From the NCBI GenBank assembly GCA_905200565.1, contig CAJKKX010000197.1, forward strand, positions 1-5,133: DNA of 5,133 nucleotides, given 5' to 3'. The stretch is from an uncultured Lachnospiraceae bacterium. GTDB taxonomy: Bacteria > Bacillota_A > Clostridia > Lachnospirales > Lachnospiraceae. Below, piece by piece: positions 1 to 5,133 of this stretch. The position numbers and the translations under genes are program-made. Position 1 is the first letter of the stretch, and the number at the start of each line of letters is the position of its first letter. The notes beneath the pieces are model-generated. The model was not told where the DNA came from and made no database searches. It was given only the letters and a program-made list of their open reading frames with translations.

Positions 1-383
1 TCCGCCGCCGGAAGCTCTTCCTCGATAATATCCGTAAGTGTATACAGCGTTCCCTCCTCGATTCCCTTTGCCACATTGACAATTTTCTGTCCGTCTTTGA
101 GAAATTCTCTCATCATATGCGAGGTACTTCTCGTAAACGGAGACGGAACAGCGAGAATCAGCACATCTTTTTCTCTCATTCCTTCTTCCAGACTGTTCGT
201 GATCTCTATCTCTTCCGGCAAAAGAACGCCAGGCAGCTTTGATTCATGCTGTCTTTTCGTGCGCAGCATCTCTACCTCATCCTCTATGATTGACCAGATT
301 GTTACCTGATGTCCATTCTTGTACATCAGGTAAGCCAGGGCCGTTCCCCAGCTTCCCGCTCCAATGACTCCAATTCTTGCCAT
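1..383 (-). CDS. gpsA: NAD(P)H-dependent glycerol-3-phosphate dehydrogenase, N-terminal part (3' end outside window)
   Basis: GpsA reduces dihydroxyacetone phosphate to sn-glycerol-3-phosphate in the cytoplasm, supplying the backbone for phospholipids. My reading of the minus strand from the ATG at 383 gives 127 codons before the window edge, about 40% of the usual 330-340 residues. The protein opens with the Rossmann motif IGAGSWGTALA (GxGxxG at residues 8, 10 and 13). It continues with LPGVLLPEEIEIT around 50-62, AVPS at 78-81 and AKGIEEGTL at 105-113, all in the family's usual order and spacing. The asparagine common before the LPG element is not present (QHESKLPG). The gene lies 16 bases after plsY, whose enzyme uses its product, so it is almost certainly the third gene of the der-plsY-gpsA operon. 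Identification is firm; the C-terminal substrate domain cannot be checked here. Confidence 0.95.
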   Translation of the reverse strand, partial: MARIGVIGAGSWGTALAYLMYKNGHQVTIWSIIEDEVEMLRTKRQHESKLPGVLLPEEIEITNSLEEGMREKDVLILAVPSPFTRSTSHMMREFLKDGQKIVNVAKGIEEGTLYTLTDIIEEELPAA

Positions 384-389
384 ATGATT

Positions 390-398
390 CCCCCCCCT
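390..398 (-). promoter_or_regulatory. gpsA ribosome binding site containing a G8 homopolymer
   Basis: On the minus strand the 16-base gap after the plsY stop reads CAGGGGGGGGAATCAT before the gpsA ATG. The only purine-rich Shine-Dalgarno candidate is AGG running into eight consecutive G residues, ending 6 bases before the ATG. It supports the ATG at 383. A run of eight G is unusual at this place and is prone to slippage or miscalled length. Confidence 0.7.
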
Positions 399-399
399 G

Positions 400-1044
400 T
401 TATTTATGCTTTGAGGACAGATACGTTTTCCGCTCCGTCCCGTTCATCAATCTCTTAATATTCTCACGGTGTTTCCAGAACGCAAGAACCGCAAGAACCA
501 GCGCCACCCCGTAAAGCTCCAGAAGGTGTGCCTGGCTCATGTGAAAATATCCGGACTGTCCCAGGACGACCAGCTCTATCATAATGCCCACATAGACCAG
601 CAGCGATCCCAGAGACACATAATGCGTTACAAAAAAAGTCGTGAAAAAAACGATAATTCCAAGAACCGCCATGATCCAGTTGAAGGAAAGCACCAGCCCT
701 GCGGTTGCTGCAATCCCTTTTCCGCCCCGGAATTTCAGATAGAACGGATAGTTATGCCCCAGAATCGTTCCTGCCGCCGCATAAAACGCCAGCAGAGGTA
801 AAATGTCCTCATGGCTTTTCCCGAACAGAGCTCTGGTCAGCACGACTGCCAGAATACACTTAATGCAATCCCCCGCAAAGGTAATCAGCCCTGCTTTCGT
901 TCCCAGCGTCCGCAGCATATTTGTACTGCCCGCATTTCCGCTGCCGTGGTCACGGATGTCGATTCCGTGCATCCTTCCATAAATATAACCGGTCTGAAAC
1001 AGACCGAACACATATCCAATCGCCAGACATAAGAATCTAACCAT
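400..1044 (-). CDS. plsY: Acyl-phosphate:glycerol-3-phosphate acyltransferase PlsY
   Basis: PlsY is an integral membrane enzyme that transfers the acyl group of acyl-phosphate (made by PlsX) to position 1 of glycerol-3-phosphate, giving lysophosphatidic acid. The 214-residue length is normal for the family. All three conserved cytoplasmic motifs are visible: GSGNAGSTN at 34-42, GHNYPFYLKFRGGKGIAAT at 96-114 (the glycine-rich acyl-phosphate region), and KHRENIKRLMNGTE at 191-204. Hydrophobic segments lie at about 3-20, 51-72, 82-96, 115-163 and 173-190. I chose the ATG at 1044. An upstream in-frame ATG at 1110 would add 22 non-conserved residues inside der, whereas AAGGAG lies 10 bases before 1044. 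The gene follows der with a 7-base gap and precedes gpsA, which makes its co-substrate. Confidence 0.96.
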   Translation of the reverse strand: MVRFLCLAIGYVFGLFQTGYIYGRMHGIDIRDHGSGNAGSTNMLRTLGTKAGLITFAGDCIKCILAVVLTRALFGKSHEDILPLLAFYAAAGTILGHNYPFYLKFRGGKGIAATAGLVLSFNWIMAVLGIIVFFTTFFVTHYVSLGSLLVYVGIMIELVVLGQSGYFHMSQAHLLELYGVALVLAVLAFWKHRENIKRLMNGTERKTYLSSKHK

Positions 1045-1051
1045 TTCCAAC

Positions 1052-2377
1052 TCACTCCTTATCTTTTCTCTCCCGGTAAATAAATTTGAGGGAAGTCCCC
1101 CGGAAACCAAATGCGTCCCTGATCTTATTCTCCAGATACCGCGTATAGGAAAAGTGCGTCAACTTCCTGTCATTGACAAAAATGACGAAAGTAGGCGGTT
1201 TCACCGATACCTGTGTGATATAATAGAGCCTTAATCTCTTTCCTTTATCCGAAGGCGGCTGCTGCAATGCCACGGCCTCCGCCATGATCTCGTTCAATAC
1301 GCCTGTCTGAACACGCAGGGTCTGATTTTCCAGTACCATATCGATCTTTTCAAACAATTTCGGAAGCCTTTGCCCTGTTTCCGCCGAAACAAACAGAATC
1401 TCAGCATACGGCATGAAGGAAAGCGTCGTGCGAAGCTCGTTTGTATATTTATAAATGGTTTTGTCATCCTTCTCGATGGCGTCCCATTTATTGACCGCAA
1501 CAATGATTCCCTTTCCCCGTTCATGGGCAATTCCCGCAATTTTCGCATCCTGCTCGGTCACGCCCTCTTTGGCGTCGATCACGACGATCACCACATCTGC
1601 CCTGTCCACCGCCGTCACTGTTCGGATGATGCTGTAACGCTCCAATTCCTCTTTGATCTTGCTCTTCCGTCTCAGTCCTGCCGTGTCAATGAATACATAT
1701 TCCTTCCCGTTCCATACCAGATTCGTATCAATCGCATCTCTCGTCGTTCCGGCTATATCAGAAACGATCACACGATTCTCTCCCAGCAGCTTATTTATAA
1801 TGGAAGATTTTCCCACATTTGGTTTTCCTACCACTGCGATTTTCGGCCGGTCGTCCTCTTCCTCTTCCATCTCATCCGTATTAAAATATTCTACGACATG
1901 ATCCAGCATATCCCCAATGCCCATTTTCGCATTCGCCGCGACCGGAATCGGATCGCCGATACCCAGATTATAGAACTCATATACATCCGGCATCATCTTT
2001 GCGAAATTGTCCACTTTATTTACGACGAGAATCACGGGTTTTCTGGAACGCCTCAGCATATCCGCCACCTTCGCGTCGGCATCTACCAGGCCCTGCCTTA
2101 CATCCGTCATGAAAATGATCACATCCGCCGTATCGATGGCGATCTGTGCCTGTTCGCGCATCTGCGCCAGAATAATGTCGCTGCTATCCGGCTCGATGCC
2201 CCCCGTGTCGATCAGTGTGAAATTCAGATTCAGCCATTCTACGTCTGCGTAGATACGATCTCTGGTGACGCCAGGCGTGTCCTTTACGATCGATATATTT
2301 TCACCTGCCAGTGCATTGAACAGCGTGGATTTTCCTACATTTGGCCTTCCTACAATAGCCACAATCGGTTTACTCAT
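1052..2377 (-). CDS. der: Ribosome-assembly GTPase Der (EngA)
   Basis: Der is an essential cytoplasmic GTPase with two tandem G domains that helps mature the 50S ribosomal subunit. The 441-residue product has the full family layout. G domain 1 shows GRPNVGKS at 10-17, TRD at 39-41, DTGG at 57-60 and NKVD at 120-123. After an acidic linker (EMEEEEDD, 169-176), G domain 2 shows GKPNVGKS at 184-191, DTAG at 231-234, NKWD at 296-299 and SAETG at 331-335. A basic KH-like domain runs from about 350 to the end. The G5 region of domain 1 reads VAANAKMG rather than the usual SA-type loop, a mild deviation. The start (ATG at 2377) begins the family's typical [10 protein letters not shown] and has AGGAGG 11 bases upstream. 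It is the first gene of the leftward operon, with its own promoter candidate. Confidence 0.98.
   Translation of the reverse strand: MSKPIVAIVGRPNVGKSTLFNALAGENISIVKDTPGVTRDRIYADVEWLNLNFTLIDTGGIEPDSSDIILAQMREQAQIAIDTADVIIFMTDVRQGLVDADAKVADMLRRSRKPVILVVNKVDNFAKMMPDVYEFYNLGIGDPIPVAANAKMGIGDMLDHVVEYFNTDEMEEEEDDRPKIAVVGKPNVGKSSIINKLLGENRVIVSDIAGTTRDAIDTNLVWNGKEYVFIDTAGLRRKSKIKEELERYSIIRTVTAVDRADVVIVVIDAKEGVTEQDAKIAGIAHERGKGIIVAVNKWDAIEKDDKTIYKYTNELRTTLSFMPYAEILFVSAETGQRLPKLFEKIDMVLENQTLRVQTGVLNEIMAEAVALQQPPSDKGKRLRLYYITQVSVKPPTFVIFVNDRKLTHFSYTRYLENKIRDAFGFRGTSLKFIYRERKDKE
1055..1060 (-). promoter_or_regulatory. plsY ribosome binding site formed by the last two codons of der
   Basis: The minus strand reads AAG GAG TGA at the end of der (Lys-Glu-stop), then 7 bases to the plsY ATG at 1044. 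AAGGAG is the Shine-Dalgarno sequence, 10 bases from the start. Ribosomes terminating on der therefore sit on the plsY initiation site, which suggests translational coupling. The site also decides the plsY start in favour of 1044. Confidence 0.8.
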
Positions 2378-2404
2378 ATGTTTCTCTGCCTCCTATTCTT
2401 ATCT

Positions 2405-2433
2405 ATCATACTAAATAGACCTCAAAATTGCAA
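2405..2433 (-). promoter_or_regulatory. Predicted sigma-A promoter for der-plsY-gpsA
   Basis: On the minus strand TTGCAA (2433-2428) is followed by a 17-bp spacer and TATGAT (2410-2405): four of six and five of six matches to the -35 and -10 consensus. Transcription would start near 2398, leaving a leader of about 21 bases that holds the AGGAGG site (2394-2389) and the der ATG. Spacing and placement fit well, but this is prediction from sequence only. Confidence 0.72.
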
Positions 2434-2440
2434 TGAAATC

Positions 2441-2469
2441 TTGACTCTCTCTATCCAAAATGGTATAAC
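2441..2469 (+). promoter_or_regulatory. Predicted sigma-A promoter for prs, extended -10
   Basis: TTGACT (2441-2446), a 17-bp spacer and TATAAC (2464-2469) each match the consensus at five of six positions, and TGG just before the -10 gives a TGn extended -10. The expected start is near 2476, giving a leader of about 36 bases, AT-rich and too short for a riboswitch. I see no obvious PurR-type box. The -35 box is 7 bp from the -35 box of the der promoter on the other strand. Confidence 0.82.
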
Positions 2470-2500
2470 TAGAATGAAAATTTTAACAAATGATTAATTT

Positions 2501-2506
2501 TGGAGG
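2501..2506 (+). promoter_or_regulatory. prs ribosome binding site (decides start at 2512)
   Basis: TGGAGG lies 5 bases before the ATG at 2512. A TTG at 2500 is in frame and would add four residues, but it overlaps this site, so it is very unlikely to be the start. Confidence 0.85.
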
Positions 2507-2511
2507 TCACT

Positions 2512-3687
2512 ATGCCGAATTTAGAATCCCTATACAAAGCAATTCCAGTTGCGCCTTTAAAGATTGCCGCCCTGGAAAGCAGTCTTCCTTTTGCCACCCA
2601 GGTCCATCAGCACCTTCTGGATTATCGTCACCAGACGCCCACCCATAATATTCAGGATATCGCTTTTAAAGGGTATCTGGAGGACAACTATCTGGTTGAC
2701 TGCTCCTGTCCCCGTTTTGGAAGCGGCGAAGCCAAAGGCGTCATTCGGGAATCCGTCAGGGGATGTGACCTGTTTATTATGGTTGATGTATGCAATTACA
2801 GCCTGACCTATACGGTGAGCGGACATTTGAACCACATGTCCCCGGATAATCATTATCAGGATCTGAAACGTATCATTTCCGCCGCTACCGGAAAAGCCCG
2901 CCGCATCAATATTATTATGCCCTTTATGTATGAAGGCCGCCAGCACAAACGTTCCAAAAGAGAATCCCTGGACTGTGCGCTCGCTCTTCAGGAACTGGTG
3001 TCTATGGGCGTCTCAAATATTATTACCTTTGATGCGCATGATCCCCGTGTTCAGAACGCCATTCCGATTCAGGGATTTGACTCTTTTATGCCGACCTATC
3101 AGTTTCTTCGGGCGCTGATCGAATCCGTACCTGATTTCCGGATTGACAATGACCATCTGATGATTATCAGTCCGGATGAAGGAGCTATGGGACGCGCCGT
3201 ATACTTTGCCAATATTCTGGGCGTCGATATGGGTATGTTCTATAAACGCCGTGACTATTCTACGGTTGTAAATGGAAAGAATCCTATCGTAGCCCACGAG
3301 TTCCTGGGAGATTCCGTAGAGGGCAAGGACGTTATCATCATTGACGATATGATTTCCTCCGGCGAGAGTATGCTGGATGTGGCAAAGCAGTTAAAAGACC
3401 GTAAAGCAAAACGTGTCTTTGTCTGCACCACTTTCGGTCTGTTTACAGACGGCCTGGACAAGTTCGATGAATATTATGAAAAGGGATACATCACAAAAGT
3501 GGTGACAACCAACCTGCACTACCGTCTCCCCGAACTGCTGACCCGCCCTTACTATCAGGAGGCTGATATGACGAAATATCTTGCCAGCATCATCGACACG
3601 CTGAATCACGATATTTCCATCAGCCGTGTACAGGACACCACATCGAAAATACATAAGCTGTTGCAAACTTATAAACAGCAGCAATAG
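2512..3687 (+). CDS. prs: Ribose-phosphate pyrophosphokinase (PRPP synthetase), long divergent form
   Basis: The likely reaction is ribose-5-phosphate + ATP -> PRPP + AMP in the cytoplasm, feeding purine, pyrimidine, histidine, tryptophan and NAD synthesis. At 391 residues it is about 75 longer than the usual 310-320. The family layout is recognisable: RFGSGEAK at 68-75, ESVRGCDLFI at 80-89, the ATP-site segment GRQHKRSKR at 142-150 (RQDK/RQDR in typical enzymes), the metal-binding segment FDAHDPRVQ at 173-181, SPDEGAMGRA at 220-229, the catalytic-loop KRR at 245-247, and the PRPP loop IIDDMISSGES at 276-286. That loop normally reads DDxxxTGxT, so both threonines are serine here. Extra length lies in the N-terminus, near 93-118, and in a C-terminal tail. 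The gene has its own promoter and terminator. Family membership is secure; it may be a paralogue beside a canonical prs elsewhere, so the exact activity is less certain. Confidence 0.88.
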   Translation: MPNLESLYKAIPVAPLKIAALESSLPFATQVHQHLLDYRHQTPTHNIQDIAFKGYLEDNYLVDCSCPRFGSGEAKGVIRESVRGCDLFIMVDVCNYSLTYTVSGHLNHMSPDNHYQDLKRIISAATGKARRINIIMPFMYEGRQHKRSKRESLDCALALQELVSMGVSNIITFDAHDPRVQNAIPIQGFDSFMPTYQFLRALIESVPDFRIDNDHLMIISPDEGAMGRAVYFANILGVDMGMFYKRRDYSTVVNGKNPIVAHEFLGDSVEGKDVIIIDDMISSGESMLDVAKQLKDRKAKRVFVCTTFGLFTDGLDKFDEYYEKGYITKVVTTNLHYRLPELLTRPYYQEADMTKYLASIIDTLNHDISISRVQDTTSKIHKLLQTYKQQQ

Positions 3688-3697
3688 ACACAACCAG

Positions 3698-3746
3698 AAA
3701 CAGCCTTCCGGAAAAATTTTTACCGGAGAGGCTGTTTTTCTTTTCT
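3698..3746 (+). terminator. Rho-independent terminator of prs, possibly bidirectional
   Basis: Eleven bases after the prs stop, AAACAGCCT (3698-3706) pairs with AGGCTGTTT (3729-3737). Beyond a single bulged G (3728), TCCGG (3707-3711) pairs with CCGGA (3723-3727). This gives 14 base pairs around an 11-base AT loop that could pair further. The T-rich run TTTTTCTTTTCTTT follows on the plus strand. On the minus strand the hairpin follows the pgeF stop (3749) but is trailed only by TTTCTGGTTG, so termination from that side would be weaker. Confidence 0.93.
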
Positions 3747-3748
3747 TT

Positions 3749-4597
3749 CTACTTCTTTAGTTCCAAAAAGGCGGCCAGATTCCCGCGCATTCCTCCGGAA
3801 GCTCTGTGAGAATACAAAACCTCCGGATTGCAGCACGTACACACATCTGTGACGCTGATATGTTCCGGCAGGATGCCGGATTCCAAAAATACCAATTCAT
3901 TTGCTTTCCAGAGATTCAACTGGTATTTTCCGTTCTCTTTTCGATAAAACAGCGCATCCCAGTACCGTGCGTCATATGCCTTTTCAAATTCCGAGATTAC
4001 GTCCTCGCTGACTTCATAGCATTCCTGACAAATGGATGGGCCAATGGCTGCCAGAATATCCTGCGGGCGGCTTCCATAAGCTTTCTGCATGGTTTCTACC
4101 GTTCCTTTTCCAATCTTTCCCGCCGTTCCACGCCAGCCTGAATGCGACAGGCCGATCGCTTTCTTTACCGGATCTACGAAAAACAGGGGGACACAGTCCG
4201 CATAGAAAGTCGCCAGTACCAGTTCCGGCACATTTGTCACCAGACCATCCACATCCGTCCACGGCAGCGGCCTGGTAAACCCGCTTCCCCGGTCTTTTTC
4301 GGTAACAATCCTTACATTCGTCGTATGCGTCTGATGGGAAAGCACGAGATTCTCCGGTGCAAACCCAATGGCAGCGGCAATTCTTCGAAAGTTTTCCCGC
4401 ACATTTTCTTCCCTGTCGCCTCTGCCAAAGCCCAGATTCATACTGGATAAGTGCTCCTCGCTCACTCCGCCCAGACGGGTGGAAAAGCCATGACGGACAA
4501 TGCCGCAGGCTTCCAGCATTGGATACGTCAGGTAAGGAACATCACCTTCTTCCCGCACTCTGATTGTCCCTATCGTTTCTTTTCTCTCTAATTTCAT
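3749..4597 (-). CDS. pgeF: YfiH/PgeF family protein (peptidoglycan editing factor, multicopper-oxidase-like / purine nucleoside phosphorylase)
   Basis: This 282-residue protein belongs to the DUF152/YfiH/FAMIN family. In E. coli YfiH limits misincorporation of L-serine into peptidoglycan precursors, and other members act on purine nucleosides; older annotations say laccase. Signature elements are RHGFSTRLGGVS at 35-46, SHQTHTTNV at 87-95 (metal-ligand candidate H91), YADCVPL at 132-138 (C135), HSGWRGT at 152-158 (H152) and IGPSICQECYEV at 185-196. The C-terminal CTCC at 253-256 and SHRASGGMRGNLA at 263-275 are also typical, and nothing looks degraded. I chose the ATG at 4597 because AGGAG lies 6 bases upstream. 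An in-frame TTG at 4618 would place that site inside the gene. It follows yraN by 26 bases. Family assignment is strong; which activity matters in this organism cannot be told from sequence. Confidence 0.93.
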   Translation of the reverse strand: MKLERKETIGTIRVREEGDVPYLTYPMLEACGIVRHGFSTRLGGVSEEHLSSMNLGFGRGDREENVRENFRRIAAAIGFAPENLVLSHQTHTTNVRIVTEKDRGSGFTRPLPWTDVDGLVTNVPELVLATFYADCVPLFFVDPVKKAIGLSHSGWRGTAGKIGKGTVETMQKAYGSRPQDILAAIGPSICQECYEVSEDVISEFEKAYDARYWDALFYRKENGKYQLNLWKANELVFLESGILPEHISVTDVCTCCNPEVLYSHRASGGMRGNLAAFLELKK

Positions 4598-4603
4598 TCC
4601 ATT

Positions 4604-4608
4604 CTCCT
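4604..4608 (-). promoter_or_regulatory. pgeF ribosome binding site (decides start at 4597)
   Basis: The minus strand reads ACAGGAGAATGGAATG. AGGAG is 6 bases from the in-frame ATG at 4597. The nearer ATG in AATGG is out of frame and too close to the site. Confidence 0.85.
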
Positions 4609-4623
4609 GTTCTGTCAAGAAAT

Positions 4624-4980
4624 CTAAAAACTATCCTTTACCAGAGAAATTTCTTTCCCGGTAATGCCTACCACATCAAACCTGCATGGCGTGTCCTCCG
4701 GCAGATGGCGCGCCATGAAATAGTACAGCGCCACTTTTCGAATCCTTTCCTGCTTTTTCTCCCCTACCGCTTCCAGCGCATGTCCCCGTGCAGTATCAGT
4801 ACGGTATTTTACTTCCACAAAGACCAGATATCCATTGTCCTGCGCAATGAGGTCGATCTCCCCTATACGGCAGCGGTAATTGCGCTCTAAAATTTCATAT
4901 CCCTGCTCCTCCAGATAACGGGCTGCGGTATTTTCATAGATTGTTCCTGTTTTTCGTCTGTTCAAGTGCATGACTGTCAA
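4624..4980 (-). CDS. YraN family (UPF0102) endonuclease-fold protein
   Basis: YraN/UPF0102 proteins are small (about 115-130 residues), widespread, have a restriction-endonuclease-like fold resembling Holliday junction resolvases, and lack a settled role. This product has 118 residues. It shows an N-terminal helix with E16 (TGTIYENTAARYLEEQGY), then NYRCRIGEIDLIAQD at 34-48 and LVFVEVKYR at 52-60. E41/D43 and the E56-x-K58 pair form the expected nuclease-type acidic/lysine cluster. CRFDVVGI at 99-106 is the conserved C-terminal strand. The start is uncertain: TTG at 4980 has AAGAGG 7 bases upstream, while the in-frame ATG at 4971 (115 residues) is 16 bases from it, so I prefer TTG. It sits 11 bases after rnhB and 26 before pgeF; the rnhB-yraN pairing is common in Firmicutes and suggests nucleic-acid housekeeping. 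Confidence 0.92.
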   Translation of the reverse strand: MTVMHLNRRKTGTIYENTAARYLEEQGYEILERNYRCRIGEIDLIAQDNGYLVFVEVKYRTDTARGHALEAVGEKKQERIRKVALYYFMARHLPEDTPCRFDVVGITGKEISLVKDSF

Positions 4981-4987
4981 TTGAAAA

Positions 4988-4993
4988 CCTCTT
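4988..4993 (-). promoter_or_regulatory. yraN ribosome binding site, overlapping the rnhB stop codon
   Basis: The minus strand reads AAG TAA GAGG at the end of rnhB, so the AAGAGG site shares two bases with the TAA stop. It is 7 bases from TTG at 4980 and 16 from ATG at 4971, which favours a TTG start and suggests coupling to rnhB translation. Confidence 0.65.
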
Positions 4994-5133
4994 ACTTTTC
5001 CTGATCTTTTTCCGGCATAAAATTCTTTAGAAAGGTTCTTCTGTGAATGGGCGACGGCCCGTATTTTTTTATCGCCTCAATATGGGCGGAAGAACCGTAT
5101 CCCTTATGTCCCGCAAACCCATATTCCGGAAGG
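4992..5133 (-). CDS. rnhB: Ribonuclease HII, C-terminal end (5' part outside window)
   Basis: RNase HII cleaves the RNA strand of RNA:DNA hybrids and starts removal of single ribonucleotides from DNA. Only the last 46 codons are present; the frame runs off the right edge and ends at TAA (4994-4992). The visible segment contains [20 protein letters not shown] and then PSPIHRRTF. These match the C-terminal signature of the family, a lysine-glycine-tyrosine-glycine turn followed by a helix and [10 protein letters not shown]. The serines after GYG replace the more usual Thr-Lys. A short charged tail ([11 protein letters not shown]) closes the protein. The catalytic acidic residues lie upstream of the window and cannot be checked. 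It is the first visible gene of the rnhB-yraN-pgeF group. Confidence 0.93.
   Translation of the reverse strand, partial: LPEYGFAGHKGYGSSAHIEAIKKYGPSPIHRRTFLKNFMPEKDQEK

Noticed and set aside
1045..1110. N-terminal extension of PlsY starting at the ATG at 1110.
   Set aside because: The extra 22 residues are hydrophilic, lie inside der and are not part of the family. The start at 1044 has a good ribosome binding site and begins directly with the first membrane segment.
1370..2497. A 375-codon open frame on the plus strand, antisense to der.
   Set aside because: It lies almost wholly over a certain, highly conserved gene. The translation is rich in His, Arg and Ile with no domain pattern, it crosses the der promoter region, and it has no convincing ribosome binding site. 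It is a shadow of der codon usage.
2477..2501. AAAATT...AATTTT inverted repeat in the prs leader, as an operator or attenuator.
   Set aside because: Only 6 AT pairs around a 13-base loop in an AT-rich leader; expected by chance and too weak to be a terminator. The leader is too short for a known riboswitch.
3749..4597. Calling the YfiH-family protein a laccase or polyphenol oxidase.
   Set aside because: The family lacks the multicopper cluster of true laccases; the single His-Cys-His metal site and known biology point to peptidoglycan editing or nucleoside chemistry.
4613..4618. TTGACA on the minus strand before pgeF, as a possible -35 box.
   Set aside because: Seventeen bases downstream there is no -10 box (GAAATT), and a start there would fall inside the pgeF coding region.
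4975..4980. TTGACA on the minus strand at the yraN start, as a possible -35 box.
   Set aside because: The sequence at the right distance (ACGAAA) does not resemble a -10 box; the gene is more simply co-transcribed with rnhB.

Overview
The window looks like ordinary core chromosome of a low-to-mid GC Firmicute of class Clostridia, most likely Lachnospiraceae. This rests on the der-plsY-gpsA order, strong AGGAGG-type ribosome binding sites, sigma-A-like promoters, the short PlsY, and an atypical 391-residue ribose-phosphate pyrophosphokinase. The family assignment is inferred from gene content and protein style, not from a database search.

Layout. Positions 1-2377 hold a leftward operon, transcribed der -> plsY -> gpsA. 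The genes are a ribosome-assembly GTPase, the acyl-phosphate glycerol-3-phosphate acyltransferase, and glycerol-3-phosphate dehydrogenase, which is cut by the left edge. The plsY ribosome binding site is made from the last two der codons, and gpsA starts 16 bases after plsY. GpsA makes the glycerol-3-phosphate that PlsY acylates, so the last two genes are consecutive steps of phospholipid synthesis.

Positions 2378-2511 are a compact divergent control region. It carries two back-to-back sigma-A promoters, each with a 17-bp spacer, whose -35 boxes are only 7 bp apart. One drives der leftward and the other drives prs rightward. The prs gene (2512-3687) is a single-gene unit that ends at a strong hairpin-plus-T-tract terminator (3698-3746). 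Its product has the PRPP-synthetase layout but altered catalytic motifs.

Positions 3749-5133 hold a second leftward cluster convergent with prs, transcribed rnhB (3' end only) -> yraN -> pgeF. It encodes RNase HII, a YraN/UPF0102 nuclease-fold protein and a YfiH/PgeF multicopper-oxidase-like protein. Gaps are 11 and 26 bases, so they are probably one transcript with a promoter beyond the right edge.

Coding density is very high, no stretch above 134 bases lacks a gene, and I see no mobile element, CRISPR array, tRNA or rRNA. I found no convincing new biological system. The best leads are the divergent Prs form and the shared der/prs promoter region.
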